From Pseudomonadales bacterium (GTDB lineage: Bacteria; Pseudomonadota; Gammaproteobacteria; Pseudomonadales; Azotimanducaceae), in the NCBI GenBank assembly GCA_012103505.1, contig WLWP01000001.1:2108001-2172000 (forward strand): a stretch of 64,000 nt of DNA, written 5' to 3'. This document shows positions 10,271 to 21,017 of the stretch, one piece after another (position 1 is the first letter of the stretch; every line of letters starts with the position of its first letter). The notes under the pieces are model-generated. The model was given only the letters and a program-made list of their open reading frames with translations. It had not been told where the DNA came from and ran no database searches. Made by a program: the position numbers and the translations under genes.

Positions 10271-11383
10271 GTGAGCGATTCACAGCCCGCATATCAAGGA
10301 CTTAATGTTTTGGATCTCTCAACCCGTTTGTCGGGCGCGTTCGCCGCTCGCTTGTTTGGTGATTACGGCGCGACAGTCATACTTGCAGAACCAAAAACTG
10401 GCCATACCTTGCGGCATGAGCCCCCTATTTCAGCCGCCACCGTCGACAGTCCGTTACACCTCTTTGCGAACTGGAATAAGCGTAGCCTGGTCTTCTCCAA
10501 GCTTTCTGAATTAGAGAGTGAAGTTCACCAGGCGGACGTGATCGTAACCACCGATCTTGCAACGGCCGACGCAATTGAACCCTGGCTCAGTGAAAAAAGC
10601 GTTCACTTATGTGTTACCGCTCATGGTGCGCAAGGCACATTGTCAAACTTTCCAGGCAACAATCTCACTCACAGCGCTAGAACTGGATGGTCCTACATCA
10701 ATCGAATGCGAGACGAGCCCCCACTGCAGATGCCTCGCCATCAAAGCGGGTATGTCGGCGGCATCGCAGGATATGTTGCCGCCGCGGCTGCGCTCTATCG
10801 ACGCGGTTCCATTTCTACCCCTGAGCGTGTCGACGTTAGTGAGGCGGAAGCCTTTGCGCACACAGTCCACCCTTGGGGAATCATGTCGATCTACGCTGCT
10901 CAAGGTGATTCCTATGGTCCCACTGGATGGCGCAAACGCGGCCAGCCTGGACCGCTTTGGGATGTGGGTGGGGGTCGAATGCATCTGGCAATTGCCGACT
11001 TCCACAATTGGACCAAGGCCATGGATGCACTTGGCCTACCCGAATTCGGCAGAGACCCGAGCTTGGTCCCAGACGTTGGCCGTCATGGCCGCAACCTCGG
11101 GGGAGTCGTAACTGCACTAGGCTCAACCCTTCCCCGCATCGACCGATGGCAAGTCTTCAACGATCTTGCCAACCTTCGATGCGTGGTTGGCGTCATGCAA
11201 GATACAAACGATCTATTGGCCGATCCACAATTTGCCGCGCGGGACTTCCTCACCACGATTACCGTCGAAGAAAAAGAAGTTCGTACCGCGGGCGCACCAC
11301 TGAAGCTCTCACCCGCGCCATGGCGATTGCAGCACCAAGCCCCCCCAATTAGGAGACAGTACAACCACTTTTCCAAAATCTAG
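10271..11383 (+). CDS. Class III (CaiB/BaiF) CoA-transferase-like, catalytic Asp apparently absent
   Basis: GLNVLDLSTRLSGAFAARLFGDYGATVILAEPKTGHTLR; GYVGGIAGYVAAAAALYRRG where Asp is expected. Confidence 0.88.
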   Translation: MSDSQPAYQGLNVLDLSTRLSGAFAARLFGDYGATVILAEPKTGHTLRHEPPISAATVDSPLHLFANWNKRSLVFSKLSELESEVHQADVIVTTDLATADAIEPWLSEKSVHLCVTAHGAQGTLSNFPGNNLTHSARTGWSYINRMRDEPPLQMPRHQSGYVGGIAGYVAAAAALYRRGSISTPERVDVSEAEAFAHTVHPWGIMSIYAAQGDSYGPTGWRKRGQPGPLWDVGGGRMHLAIADFHNWTKAMDALGLPEFGRDPSLVPDVGRHGRNLGGVVTALGSTLPRIDRWQVFNDLANLRCVVGVMQDTNDLLADPQFAARDFLTTITVEEKEVRTAGAPLKLSPAPWRLQHQAPPIRRQYNHFSKI

Positions 11384-11441
11384 CTTTTCTAGGTCTACGC
11401 CTGACAACACATCAGAGGGGCGAGCGGGGCCACTTTCAGGC

Positions 11442-12692
11442 GTGCGAATTTTGAGTCTTGGCCAAGCCTGGTCCGGGACTTTTGGGGCTGAAATCTTTTC
11501 TCTGCTAGGCGCTGACGTGGTTCAGCTCGGTGGCATTCAACGCACGGATGTGTGGCGTCGCGTACGCAATGAAGTCCCCGAAGGCGTATACGATGAGCAC
11601 AAGGAACAGCACCCATTAAACACCTCTGGTCTCTACAATTCGGTCAACCTTAATAAGCGTGAACTTACCCTCAACCTAAAAGACCCGCGTGGCATCGATC
11701 TCTTTTGGGATCTGGTGCCAAATTTCGATATCTTGATCGACAATTTTCGTGCCACAGTGATGCCCTCTTGGGGAGTGACCCTAGAAAAGTTGCATAAACT
11801 GCGTCCCGGTATCGTTTGGGCATCGATCTCTGGGTACGGATCGGAAGGACCCTATAGTGATTATCCGGCAAACGGTGCGAGCACTGAGCCGATGTCAGGT
11901 TTCTCATCCTTGCATGGCTACGAAGGCGACCCCGGAATGAACACTGCCGGGCTCTATCCTGACCCTACCTCTGGTTATATGCTCGCCACCGGCATCATGG
12001 CAGCCCTACACCAACGTAACCGGACCGGTGAAGCACAACGAGTCGATCTCGCCATGATGGAGGCAGTCACGACGCTGTGCGGAGATGCTTTGCTCGAATA
12101 CCAGCTCACCGATGAGTTGCCAAAGCCAATGGGCAATCGTCATCCGCGCTTCGCACCCCACAATAATTTTCCATGTCTTGATGATGAGTGGGTCGCCGTC
12201 GCAGTTGAGACCGATGAACAATGGTTAGCGCTGGCTCAATTGATCGGCGGATCGCTGACTGGCGAAAAATGGTGTTCGTTTGTGTATCGCAAGACCAATG
12301 AGAGCCTGCTCGAAGAACAGATACAGAACTGGAGCCAAGCTCAATCGGCAGACGGAATCGAGGAGATGCTCTGCAAGGCAGGCATAGCAGCTGCTCGCGT
12401 CATGCCTTTGTACGAGCTCTATACAAAACAAACTAGCCCACTACACGATAGTGGCTTTATACAAGAAATTACTCACCCTGAAGCCGGCCCATCTTTCTTG
12501 CCAGGCTATCCCTGGCATTTTTCCGCTTCGGATGAGCCCGCACTAAGACCATCACCCTGTGTTGGCGAACATAGCGAAGCACTACTGCGTGAAGAACTAG
12601 GTATCGGACAAACAGAGTATCTCTCGCTCGTAGCGGCCGGTATTACCGGGACACTTAGAGAGTACAAACAACATCATCAAAAAAGTCGTTAG
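11442..12692 (+). CDS. Class III (CaiB/BaiF) CoA-transferase
   Basis: VRILSLGQAWSGTFGAEIFSLLGADVVQLGG; PDPTSGYMLATGIMAALHQRNRTGEAQRVDLAMME; true start may lie upstream of 11442. Confidence 0.9.
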   Translation: MRILSLGQAWSGTFGAEIFSLLGADVVQLGGIQRTDVWRRVRNEVPEGVYDEHKEQHPLNTSGLYNSVNLNKRELTLNLKDPRGIDLFWDLVPNFDILIDNFRATVMPSWGVTLEKLHKLRPGIVWASISGYGSEGPYSDYPANGASTEPMSGFSSLHGYEGDPGMNTAGLYPDPTSGYMLATGIMAALHQRNRTGEAQRVDLAMMEAVTTLCGDALLEYQLTDELPKPMGNRHPRFAPHNNFPCLDDEWVAVAVETDEQWLALAQLIGGSLTGEKWCSFVYRKTNESLLEEQIQNWSQAQSADGIEEMLCKAGIAAARVMPLYELYTKQTSPLHDSGFIQEITHPEAGPSFLPGYPWHFSASDEPALRPSPCVGEHSEALLREELGIGQTEYLSLVAAGITGTLREYKQHHQKSR

Positions 12693-12700
12693 AGGTTTAT

Positions 12701-15700
12701 ATGAATTTTAAAGGCGTACTCATAGCCAACAGAGGTGAGATCGCTATCCGCATCGCTCGAGCGGCGCAGGATCTGGGCTTACGAACGGTTGCGATCTACT
12801 CCGAGGACGATGCGCTCAGCCTACACACAAAGGTTGCCGATGAAGCCGTCGCACTCGAAGGGGTGGGAGCCGCGGCCTACCTTAATATGCAGGGGGTCAT
12901 CGACGTATGCCTCACCGCCGACTGCGATGCGGTCCACCCGGGTTACGGTTTTCTGTCAGAACAAGCTCAGTTTGCCGAATTGTGCGCAAATGCAGGTATC
13001 AAATTCATCGGTCCTTCACCAGCACAACTGGGACTGTTTGGTGACAAAGCACGTGCTCGCGCCGCAGCCATTGAGGCAGATGTGCCTGTGCTACCTGGCA
13101 TCGATCGAAGCGTTACCCTCGAAGAAGTACACCAGTTCTTCGATGACCACCCCAGCGGCATCATTATCAAAGCCTTAGCTGGCGGCGGAGGGCGCGGTAC
13201 GCGAGCAGTGACGGAAAAGTCGGAGTTAGCAGAGGCGTATACACGCTGCCAGTCTGAAGCAAGGTCCGCGTTTGGTGTTGAGGATGTGTACGTCGAAGTG
13301 TTCATGCCACATGCCCGCCACGTAGAAGTCCAGATCGTTGGCGATGAGGCAGGGGCCGTGACCCATCTTAGTGACCGGGAATGCTCCGCCCAGCGACGCA
13401 ATCAAAAGCTCGTCGAAATCGCACCGGCTCCCGGCCTATCTGATGATTTGCGACAGCGCATGATCACTGCGGCTGTCCGCTTCGCGCAACAAGAAGGCTA
13501 CGAGAGCCTTGGGACATTTGAGTTTCTCGTCAATGCGGACGGGAGCGAACCTGAATTCGTCTTCATCGAAGCGAACGCTCGTCTACAAGTCGAACACACT
13601 GTGACTGAGGAAGTGACAGGGGTTGATCTTGTGCAGAGCCAAATACGAATTGCTATGGGAGAACCCCTAGCGGCAATTGGTCTGGGCGAACCAGCAATCC
13701 CACGTGGCTACGCTATCCAGGCCCGCATAAATATGGAAACCCTCAAATCAGATGGCTCCGTGCTCCCCTCTTCGGGCACCCTCTCTGCTTATCAACCTCC
13801 GAGCGGACCAGGCGTGCGTACCGACGGTTTCGGTTATGCAGGTTATGAAACATCAACAGCGTTCGACTCCTTGTTAGCGAAAGTCATCGTTTCAAGTAAC
13901 TCGCCTGACTTCTCTATCGCCGCAGCGAAAACGGTACGTGCACTCGCAGAATTTCGCGTTGAAGGGCTGAGCGTCAATATCGAATTCTTACAAAACCTGA
14001 TCGGCCACACGGATTTCGTGAGCAACCGAATCCACACCCGGTGGGTGGACGAACAGATGGCACAGCTCGCGGAACCATCCAACTTACCAGATCGGTTTGT
14101 TGGCAGTGACGACGCTCATACCGGCGATGGGTTTGCTGGAGCACGAGTTGATACCTCAGACCCGCTGGCTCTCTTCGCGCATGATGCGCAAACAAAGGCG
14201 AAGCAAACCGAATCAAAATCAGAAGCTGCCACCGCACTTGGTCCCGATGGGTCTGTTGGCGTCAGTTCTCCGATTCAAGGCACGATTGTCTCCATCGATG
14301 TAGAGGTCGGCGAAGAAGTCAGAGCCGGTCAACAATTGGCAGTGGTCGAGGCCATGAAAATGGAACATGTCATCGCTGCCGCTCACGATGGCATCGTCCG
14401 GCAAGTAACCATGACCTCTGGAGATGTCGTGCGCGACGGATATCCAATCGTCTTCGTCGAAGAAGCGGCAGTTACTGGCGGCAAACAAGGTAAAAAAGAA
14501 ACCATCGACCCCGATCATATCCGCGCCGACCTGCAAGAGAATATCGATCGCCATGCCTTAACGCTGGATGAAAATCGCCAAGAAGCAGTGGCCAAACGTC
14601 ACGCGCGTGGCGGTCGTATGCCACGGCAGAACATTACGGAACTCATGGACGAGGGTTCGTTCAAAGAATACTGGCCTCTGATCGTCGCGCGCCAACACAA
14701 ACGCTATGACATGGAAACGTTACGCAAACAGACTCCAGGCGACGGTGTTGTGGCAGGTACGGGCACCATCAACGCGGACCTCTTTGGTGACGAAGCAGCT
14801 CGCGCAATGGTAGTCCACTACGACTACACGGTACTTGCAGGTACCCAAGGTGGGCGCAACCACTATAAGCAAGACCGCATGTTTGAACTTGCTCTCCGCT
14901 TTCGGATCCCGCTGATCTTGTTTGGCGAAGGTGGTGGCGGTCGTCCAGGTGACGATAGTACTGGTCCCGCCGTTGCGTTCGACACTCACACGTTTACGAC
15001 GTTCTCACAATTGTCCGGTGCAGTGCCGATGGTCGCAGTCAATCACGGTCGTTGTTTCGCCGGTAACACAGCGTTACTCGCCTGTTGCGATGTCATTATT
15101 GCAACCAAGGATTCCACCATCGCGATGGGTGGTCCGGCCATGATTGAAGGTGGAGGTCTCGGTATCTACACACCAGAAGAAGTCGGTCCAATGTCCTTCC
15201 AAGTTCCTAACGGGGTAGTCGACATTCTCGTCGAAGACGAGGAGGAAGCCGTCCAGGTCGCGAAGAAATATCTTTCCTACTTTCAAGGATCTGTAGAGAC
15301 CTGGGAAGAAAAAGACCAGCGCACGTTACGCCACGTTGTCCCTGAAAATCGCTTGCGGCTATACGATATGCGGGAAGTTATCGACACGCTTGCGGACGTA
15401 GATTCTGTACTCGAGATACGCAAGGACTTTGGCATCGGTGTGATCACTTGTTTCATTCGTGTCGAAGGCAAACCAATGGGAGTTATCGCCAACAACCCAC
15501 ATCATCTTGCCGGTGCAATCGATTCTGATGGCGCTGATAAAGGCGCAAGATTTATCCAGCTCTGCGATGCTTTCGACATACCGATCCTCAGCCTGATGGA
15601 CTGCCCGGGCATGATGGTGGGTCCCGATGTGGAAGCCACGGCCCTCGTTCGCCACTGCGTTCGAATGTTCAACGCTGGGGCAAACCTCACAACACCTCTC

Positions 15701-16075
15701 TTCGGTGTAATCGTTCGCAAGGCCTACGGCCTTGGTGTACAGGCGATGTGCGGTGCCAGCGCACTGGTGGGATTTTTCACCGTTGCGTGGCCGACCGCAG
15801 AGTTTGCAGGGATGAACATTGAAGGCTCCGTAAAGCTAGGTTATCGCAAAGAGCTCGCCGCTATCGAAGATCCTGAAGATCGAGCTGCGGAATTTAACAT
15901 GCGGGTAGACCGCGCATATGAGTCGGCGAAGGCTGTTAACGCGGCTGCAGGTGGTGGCTTGGACGATGTAATCGACCCAGCAGAAACTCGCTCCTGGATC
16001 GCAGAGAGCCTCAAGCGACTACCGCCTGTGCCTGCAAGAACTGAAAAGAAGTATCCCTTTGTCGATACCTGGTAA
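12701..16075 (+). CDS. Single-chain biotin-dependent acyl-CoA carboxylase (BC-BCCP-CT fusion)
   Basis: BC: VLIANRGEIAIRIARAAQDLG, VHPGYGFLSEQAQFAE; biotinyl motif VVEAMKMEH; CT domain: LIVARQHKRYDMETLRKQTPGDGVVAGTGTINADLF... Confidence 0.95.
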   Translation: MNFKGVLIANRGEIAIRIARAAQDLGLRTVAIYSEDDALSLHTKVADEAVALEGVGAAAYLNMQGVIDVCLTADCDAVHPGYGFLSEQAQFAELCANAGIKFIGPSPAQLGLFGDKARARAAAIEADVPVLPGIDRSVTLEEVHQFFDDHPSGIIIKALAGGGGRGTRAVTEKSELAEAYTRCQSEARSAFGVEDVYVEVFMPHARHVEVQIVGDEAGAVTHLSDRECSAQRRNQKLVEIAPAPGLSDDLRQRMITAAVRFAQQEGYESLGTFEFLVNADGSEPEFVFIEANARLQVEHTVTEEVTGVDLVQSQIRIAMGEPLAAIGLGEPAIPRGYAIQARINMETLKSDGSVLPSSGTLSAYQPPSGPGVRTDGFGYAGYETSTAFDSLLAKVIVSSNSPDFSIAAAKTVRALAEFRVEGLSVNIEFLQNLIGHTDFVSNRIHTRWVDEQMAQLAEPSNLPDRFVGSDDAHTGDGFAGARVDTSDPLALFAHDAQTKAKQTESKSEAATALGPDGSVGVSSPIQGTIVSIDVEVGEEVRAGQQLAVVEAMKMEHVIAAAHDGIVRQVTMTSGDVVRDGYPIVFVEEAAVTGGKQGKKETIDPDHIRADLQENIDRHALTLDENRQEAVAKRHARGGRMPRQNITELMDEGSFKEYWPLIVARQHKRYDMETLRKQTPGDGVVAGTGTINADLFGDEAARAMVVHYDYTVLAGTQGGRNHYKQDRMFELALRFRIPLILFGEGGGGRPGDDSTGPAVAFDTHTFTTFSQLSGAVPMVAVNHGRCFAGNTALLACCDVIIATKDSTIAMGGPAMIEGGGLGIYTPEEVGPMSFQVPNGVVDILVEDEEEAVQVAKKYLSYFQGSVETWEEKDQRTLRHVVPENRLRLYDMREVIDTLADVDSVLEIRKDFGIGVITCFIRVEGKPMGVIANNPHHLAGAIDSDGADKGARFIQLCDAFDIPILSLMDCPGMMVGPDVEATALVRHCVRMFNAGANLTTPLFGVIVRKAYGLGVQAMCGASALVGFFTVAWPTAEFAGMNIEGSVKLGYRKELAAIEDPEDRAAEFNMRVDRAYESAKAVNAAAGGGLDDVIDPAETRSWIAESLKRLPPVPARTEKKYPFVDTW

Positions 16076-16158
16076 CTCAAGCCAAGGCAGTTAGACAAAT
16101 CACCATAAAGAGCTGTAGCCGTATAATATGCAGGTAGAATATAGGCTCGATTGATTTC

Positions 16159-17208
16159 TTGGACGGCGCATTGGACCAACTAACTCTTACCACCCCTGAT
16201 GATTGGCATCTGCACGTGCGCGACGGCGATGCCTTACGGGATGTTCTGCCGTTTACCGCCAAACAGTTCAACCGCGCCATCATTATGCCCAACCTACCAA
16301 CACCCGTGACGACCACGGAACAGGCTTTGGCATACCGAGAACGTATCCTGGATGCCCTGCCAGCCGACACGAAATTTCAGCCTTTGATGACCCTATACCT
16401 CACAGACAACACCCCAGCCACCGAGATCGTCGAAGCGAAATCTAGCGGTCATGTCTTCGGTCTTAAACTTTATCCCGCCGGTGCGACCACGAATTCGCAA
16501 TCCGGCGTGACCGACATTGCGAATTGTTACGAAGCGCTCGCGGCGATGGAGCGGGAAGATCTACCGCTACTCGTGCACGGCGAAGTCACCCACGATCACA
16601 TCGATATCTTTGACCGAGAAGCTGTCTTCATCGAAGAAGTTCTCTCGCCTCTGGTGACCCGCTTTCCAAATCTGAAAATCGTATTCGAGCACATCACGAC
16701 CGCCGAAGCCGCCGCATTCGTCATGAACGCCCCAGACAACGTCGCAGCAACTATCACTGCTCACCATCTACTCCTGAATCGTAACGCCCTCTTCGTCGGC
16801 GGCATACGACCTCACAACTACTGCCTCCCTGTACTGAAGCGAGAAAGACATAGGCAAGCACTACTTGATGCAGCTACTTCCGGAAATCCCAAGTTTTTCC
16901 TAGGCACAGACAGCGCACCACACACGCGCTCGACGAAAGAACATGCATGTGGCTGCGCCGGTAGTTTTACAGCGCCGACCGCAATCGAGCTGTACGCTGA
17001 AGCGTTCGCCACGGTAGACAAGCTTGAGAATCTCGAGGCATTCGCGAGCCATCACGGCCCAGACTTTTATGGCTTACCCCGCAACACAGGCTCGCTTAAC
17101 CTAGAGCGTCGCTCTTGGCAGATCCCAGCAAGTTACCCCTACCTTGATGAGGAAATCGTCCCCTTTATGGCAGGCGAAGAGCTCGGCTGGTCAGTGACTA
17201 GTTCTTAG
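16159..17208 (+). CDS. pyrC: Dihydroorotase
   Basis: [89 protein letters not shown] start. Confidence 0.95.
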   Translation: MDGALDQLTLTTPDDWHLHVRDGDALRDVLPFTAKQFNRAIIMPNLPTPVTTTEQALAYRERILDALPADTKFQPLMTLYLTDNTPATEIVEAKSSGHVFGLKLYPAGATTNSQSGVTDIANCYEALAAMEREDLPLLVHGEVTHDHIDIFDREAVFIEEVLSPLVTRFPNLKIVFEHITTAEAAAFVMNAPDNVAATITAHHLLLNRNALFVGGIRPHNYCLPVLKRERHRQALLDAATSGNPKFFLGTDSAPHTRSTKEHACGCAGSFTAPTAIELYAEAFATVDKLENLEAFASHHGPDFYGLPRNTGSLNLERRSWQIPASYPYLDEEIVPFMAGEELGWSVTSS

Positions 17209-17245
17209 GGCAATAGAGGTTGTGGCGATCACAGGCGAATCTAAA

Positions 17246-18034
17246 TCAAAACGTCGAGTTCGTAACCCCACCATCGATAGCCAGACTTTGACCAACTAGA
17301 TAGTTGGCAAACTCGCTGCAAAAGACAGCAGCAAACTTCCCTAGATCGTCTGCATCACCAAACTTCCCAGCCGGGATCCGAAACTGTTTGATGAAATCTT
17401 GGATAACGTCGTCGTAGGACTTGCCTTGCGCTTCAGCCATCGCGTTGAAGTTATCCTCAATTCCCGCCGTATGGAACATACCGGGCAAGATGTTGTTGAT
17501 CGCGACATTGTCGCGGGCAACCGCCTTAGACACAGCCACGGTGTAGTTCGTAAGCGCAGCCCGCGGCGCGCCTGAAAGAATTCTAATCTGGGTTGGATAC
17601 TTGGCAGCAGCCGTGCCGATATTCACGATACGCCCCCATTGTCGCTCGACCATGCCCGGAATGACTGCTTTCATAAATTGCACTGGCCCGAGCAGTGTCA
17701 GCTCCAACGATTCTGCCCAATCGGAAGTTTCTATATTCAGAAAGTCGCCAGTCACTTGTGGCGGCGAACAGGTGTGCACCAAAATATCGGGTGCGGGGCA
17801 AGCGGCAAGAATCCGTTCTCGTCCCTCGTCAGTACTGTGATCTGCAACAATGGGTGTGATCTGCGCGCCAGTTTCGCTGCTGATTTCGCTACAGGCCGCA
17901 GCTAAGCGCTCCTCACCACGAGCGCTAACAAATAGCTGTACACCCTCGTGCGCAAGCGCTCACACGGTGCCTTTACCCATACCTGCGCTACCGCCGTTGA
18001 CGATCGCTTTCCTACCATTAATCCCTAAATCCAA
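17246..18034 (-). pseudogene. SDR-family oxidoreductase interrupted by an in-frame TGA (17962-17960)
   Basis: Minus translation from TTG 18034 after GAGGAG: MDLGINGRKAIVNGGSAGMGKGTV*ALAHEGVQLFVSARGEERLAAACSEISSETGAQITPIVADHSTDEG...ILVHTCSPPQVTGDF, same frame as ORF 17246..17782. Confidence 0.85.
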
Positions 18035-18059
18035 GTTTGATCTCCTCGCTGTTTGGTAA

Positions 18060-18824
18060 CTACGGGCCTCCGGATACAGCCAAGCACTGCCCGGTCACCC
18101 ACTCTGTCGCACGCGATGTGAAATATAGGACAGCAGCACCTAGATCTTCCGGGGTCCCAAGTCGCCCAGCCGGTAGGCGCAACATTTTCTCTAATCGAGG
18201 TAGATCGTCCTCTTCAAGCTTCATCGCTTGCATCATAATTTCCGTCGGCACTGCTCCCGGCATAATACAATTCACACGCAAGCGCGGACCCAGTTCTGTA
18301 GCAAATGTTTTGGTCAACATGTTAACTCCCGCTTTGGCGGCGCTGTAGTGTCCACTGCCAGGCACAACCATTTGCGCTGCGATCGATGAGATGTTCACGA
18401 TACGGCCGCCATCCCGCATGAGTCTTGCCGCCGTGCACGTGCATTCCCAGATGGCGGTGAGATTGAGTGCGACAGTATTGTTCCATTCTTCTAGAGGCAA
18501 TTCGGTAAGCGGAACCTGTAGTGGCGAGCCGCCAGCATTGTTGACCCAGATGTCCAACTGTCCCCATTCTTTGATAGCAGCCTGTCCGAGGTTTTCAATA
18601 GCTTGAGGATCTGTTACATCGGTCGGAACTGCAATTGCCAATCCACCATCGCCACGTATCTCGGAGGCAACCCTCTCTACCTCATCTACACGCCTTGCTG
18701 CACAAACGACTTTGGCACCAGCACCGGCCAGAACTTTGGCAGTACCCTCCCCGATGCCCCTGCCAGCACCGGTTACAATCGCGACTTCGCCCTCTAGGCC
18801 AAAGAGGTGTTTTAAAGTGTCCAT
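18060..18824 (-). CDS. SDR-family oxidoreductase
   Basis: FGLEGEVAIVTGAGRGIGEGTAKVLAGAGAKVVCAARR; NNAGG; YSAAKAG; C-terminal GQCLAVSGGP. Confidence 0.93.
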   Translation of the reverse strand: MDTLKHLFGLEGEVAIVTGAGRGIGEGTAKVLAGAGAKVVCAARRVDEVERVASEIRGDGGLAIAVPTDVTDPQAIENLGQAAIKEWGQLDIWVNNAGGSPLQVPLTELPLEEWNNTVALNLTAIWECTCTAARLMRDGGRIVNISSIAAQMVVPGSGHYSAAKAGVNMLTKTFATELGPRLRVNCIMPGAVPTEIMMQAMKLEEDDLPRLEKMLRLPAGRLGTPEDLGAAVLYFTSRATEWVTGQCLAVSGGP

Positions 18825-19084
18825 CTATACGTTTCCTTGCTTCGTTATTGCACGCGTTCATATAAACCTTGAGTCTACCCAACGCTGCAACCTCGGTCCT
18901 CCCCTTGACTGTAGTGAGGCCGTCGCACTTTTCACGTTCGGTTCTTCGAGAAACTCTTTTTGAGTCTACCAATCGGGTTTATCATAGCCTTGTTGCGTAG
19001 TATGAGTTGCACCACGTATCGGTCTTCCGGACAGGCAGACAAACAGACATACGAGCAGAGCAGAAGAGAGCAAAAGGTTACACA

Positions 19085-19897
19085 ATGGCAAGACCAGGCA
19101 CTTACTTTGACACACTACCGCCCGATGCAATCTCCGACGAGCTGGCACCAATCATCGACGAACTTGGGCTTGCTGATAATTGTCGGCAACTGGCGATGGA
19201 GGGATGGACTGTTGTTGAAAACGCTGCTGGTGAGCAGTTCAACAACCGATTGCGCGAGCAGATTCTGCAGGACGCCAAGAAAGGCGGCGCGCTGATGTTA
19301 TTGGCGGGTGATCCCGTTTATGCAGAGGCAGTCCTCAACCCAAAGCTGATGGCACTGGCGGAATTCTCAGTAGGTCGCGGACATCTCATCAGCCAAGTAG
19401 CCGCCAGCGTACGAAAGAAGGGCGACCCCATGTTGGGACTACACGCTGATCACAATTGGCTACCCGCGCCATTTCCTGAGCACAACATGCTCATCACAGC
19501 TTGTTGGGCTTGTGATCAGTACACCAAGGAACATGGAGCTACACAGATCATTCCGGGCAGCGCGAATCTACGACGACACCCAGACGCCCGTGAAGTCGAG
19601 GAAATGGCAGGTGCAACCACAATCGAGTGTGAGCCCGGCTCAGTGGCAATCTGGGACGGCAACATTTGGCATTCCAGCGGTGAACGCAGCACCGAAGGCG
19701 AGCGTGTCGTTTGTCATATCACCTACACGCGGCTAATGATGCGCCAAGTAGAAGATTATCGAGTACACGAAGATCGTTTGATCGAAGAACACGGAGCACC
19801 AATGGCTGGGTTGTTGGGCCGCAACGATGGTCTATTCGACGCCAATGGCTTTGATTATTCCAAAATCGTCCAGACGTTTAACAACGCTAAGCGCTAG
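19085..19897 (+). CDS. Phytanoyl-CoA dioxygenase-family protein
   Basis: LGLHADHNWLPAPFPEHNMLITACWACDQYTKEHGATQIIPGSANLRRHP; ATG at 19085 preferred to 19007. Confidence 0.87.
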   Translation: MARPGTYFDTLPPDAISDELAPIIDELGLADNCRQLAMEGWTVVENAAGEQFNNRLREQILQDAKKGGALMLLAGDPVYAEAVLNPKLMALAEFSVGRGHLISQVAASVRKKGDPMLGLHADHNWLPAPFPEHNMLITACWACDQYTKEHGATQIIPGSANLRRHPDAREVEEMAGATTIECEPGSVAIWDGNIWHSSGERSTEGERVVCHITYTRLMMRQVEDYRVHEDRLIEEHGAPMAGLLGRNDGLFDANGFDYSKIVQTFNNAKR

Positions 19898-19958
19898 CCT
19901 TCGACCAGCCGCTCACGCCACACAAAATCCAAACGGTATGTGGGCTCACGATACTTGA

Positions 19959-21017
19959 TCAACTAGACAATAGAGAATCTAAGATAAGGTTGGTTGATTC
20001 GACGATACGCTGGTCACGCGATCGCAGATCCGGTGCAAAAGCTTCGCTAGTGAGATGCTGTAGGCCTTGGATATAGCGAACGGCGATTTCATTCGTCTGT
20101 TCTTCTGAAAATTGTTGGCCCGACTCCTTAACCATGCCGCGCGCGAATTCCTTCGAAAACGATACTGGTTTGCCATCCCGTGTCAGCAACTCCCCATCGT
20201 CACCCAGGCGCCAGAAACGGGATGAGTCCATGGTGTAGAGTTCGTCAGCAGATACGATGTGGCCGTCAGCATTGACCCCGTGTTCCGTTTTAGTATCAAC
20301 CAACACCATCCCTTTCTGCGCCAAGTACTGAGTCACTATGCCGTAGGCCATCAACGACGCATTGCGAATCTGGGCATATTGCCCATCCGTACATACACCG
20401 TTCTGAATCAGATAGTCAGGATCAATTGTGTGGTCAACTTCTTCCTTCGTGCTCGGCGTATCCATCACGTACGGTAGCCGTCCATTGGGCACTAGTGTGC
20501 CGACATCGAGCGCGTGCCCGGCGTAGTTCATCGTGCTTTGCCCATCGGCTTTTGCTGCCAGCCAATGTTGGTACAGTGAGGTTGAGGTCGAGCTTTCCGC
20601 CATGAAGAGCCGAAGGACATTCTCGACCATCAGGAGGTTGAGATTTTCTGCAGGAATGACCGTAGACGTAGCAGCAAGCCCATCGACGTCGAACTGAGAA
20701 GATCCCATCACGTGCTTCACTAGCTGGTGCATATGGTCGTGGTTGAGCGCCAACACCTGATCTTTGAAAGGAATCGCCCCACGATTCACGTCGTGCGTAG
20801 AGATTCTGTTGTTGCGAAACATTAAGCGAATCGCTCTTCCGGAAGTGGTTTGTAACTCGTCACCAAAGACGGAGTCAGACACCTTGCCCTCGAGTACGGT
20901 GCAACCTTCCAAGCGCGGCAGCTCACCGTCTTCGATCAGTTGTCTAACTGGGCGACCTTCGTTTACAGCGACTCCATGAGTCGCCACCAATTCGCGGATT
21001 TCTTGTTCGTTTAGCAT
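19959..21017 (-). CDS. purC: Phosphoribosylaminoimidazole-succinocarboxamide (SAICAR) synthase-like
   Basis: GRAIRLMFRNNRISTHDVNRGAIPFKDQVLALNHDHM; GMVLVDTKTEHGVNADGHIVSADELYTMDSSRFW. Confidence 0.88.
   Translation of the reverse strand: MLNEQEIRELVATHGVAVNEGRPVRQLIEDGELPRLEGCTVLEGKVSDSVFGDELQTTSGRAIRLMFRNNRISTHDVNRGAIPFKDQVLALNHDHMHQLVKHVMGSSQFDVDGLAATSTVIPAENLNLLMVENVLRLFMAESSTSTSLYQHWLAAKADGQSTMNYAGHALDVGTLVPNGRLPYVMDTPSTKEEVDHTIDPDYLIQNGVCTDGQYAQIRNASLMAYGIVTQYLAQKGMVLVDTKTEHGVNADGHIVSADELYTMDSSRFWRLGDDGELLTRDGKPVSFSKEFARGMVKESGQQFSEEQTNEIAVRYIQGLQHLTSEAFAPDLRSRDQRIVESTNLILDSLLSS

Noticed and set aside
10557-11111. Long overlapping ORFs (10557..11111, 10927..11352) inside the CoA-transferase gene
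   Set aside because: Wrong-frame shadows of a clear CaiB/BaiF coding sequence
18868-18972. Direct repeat TTGAGTCTACC about 90 bp apart upstream of the 19085 gene
   Set aside because: Only 11 bp, two copies and no terminal inverted repeats or transposase; insufficient for a mobile element call
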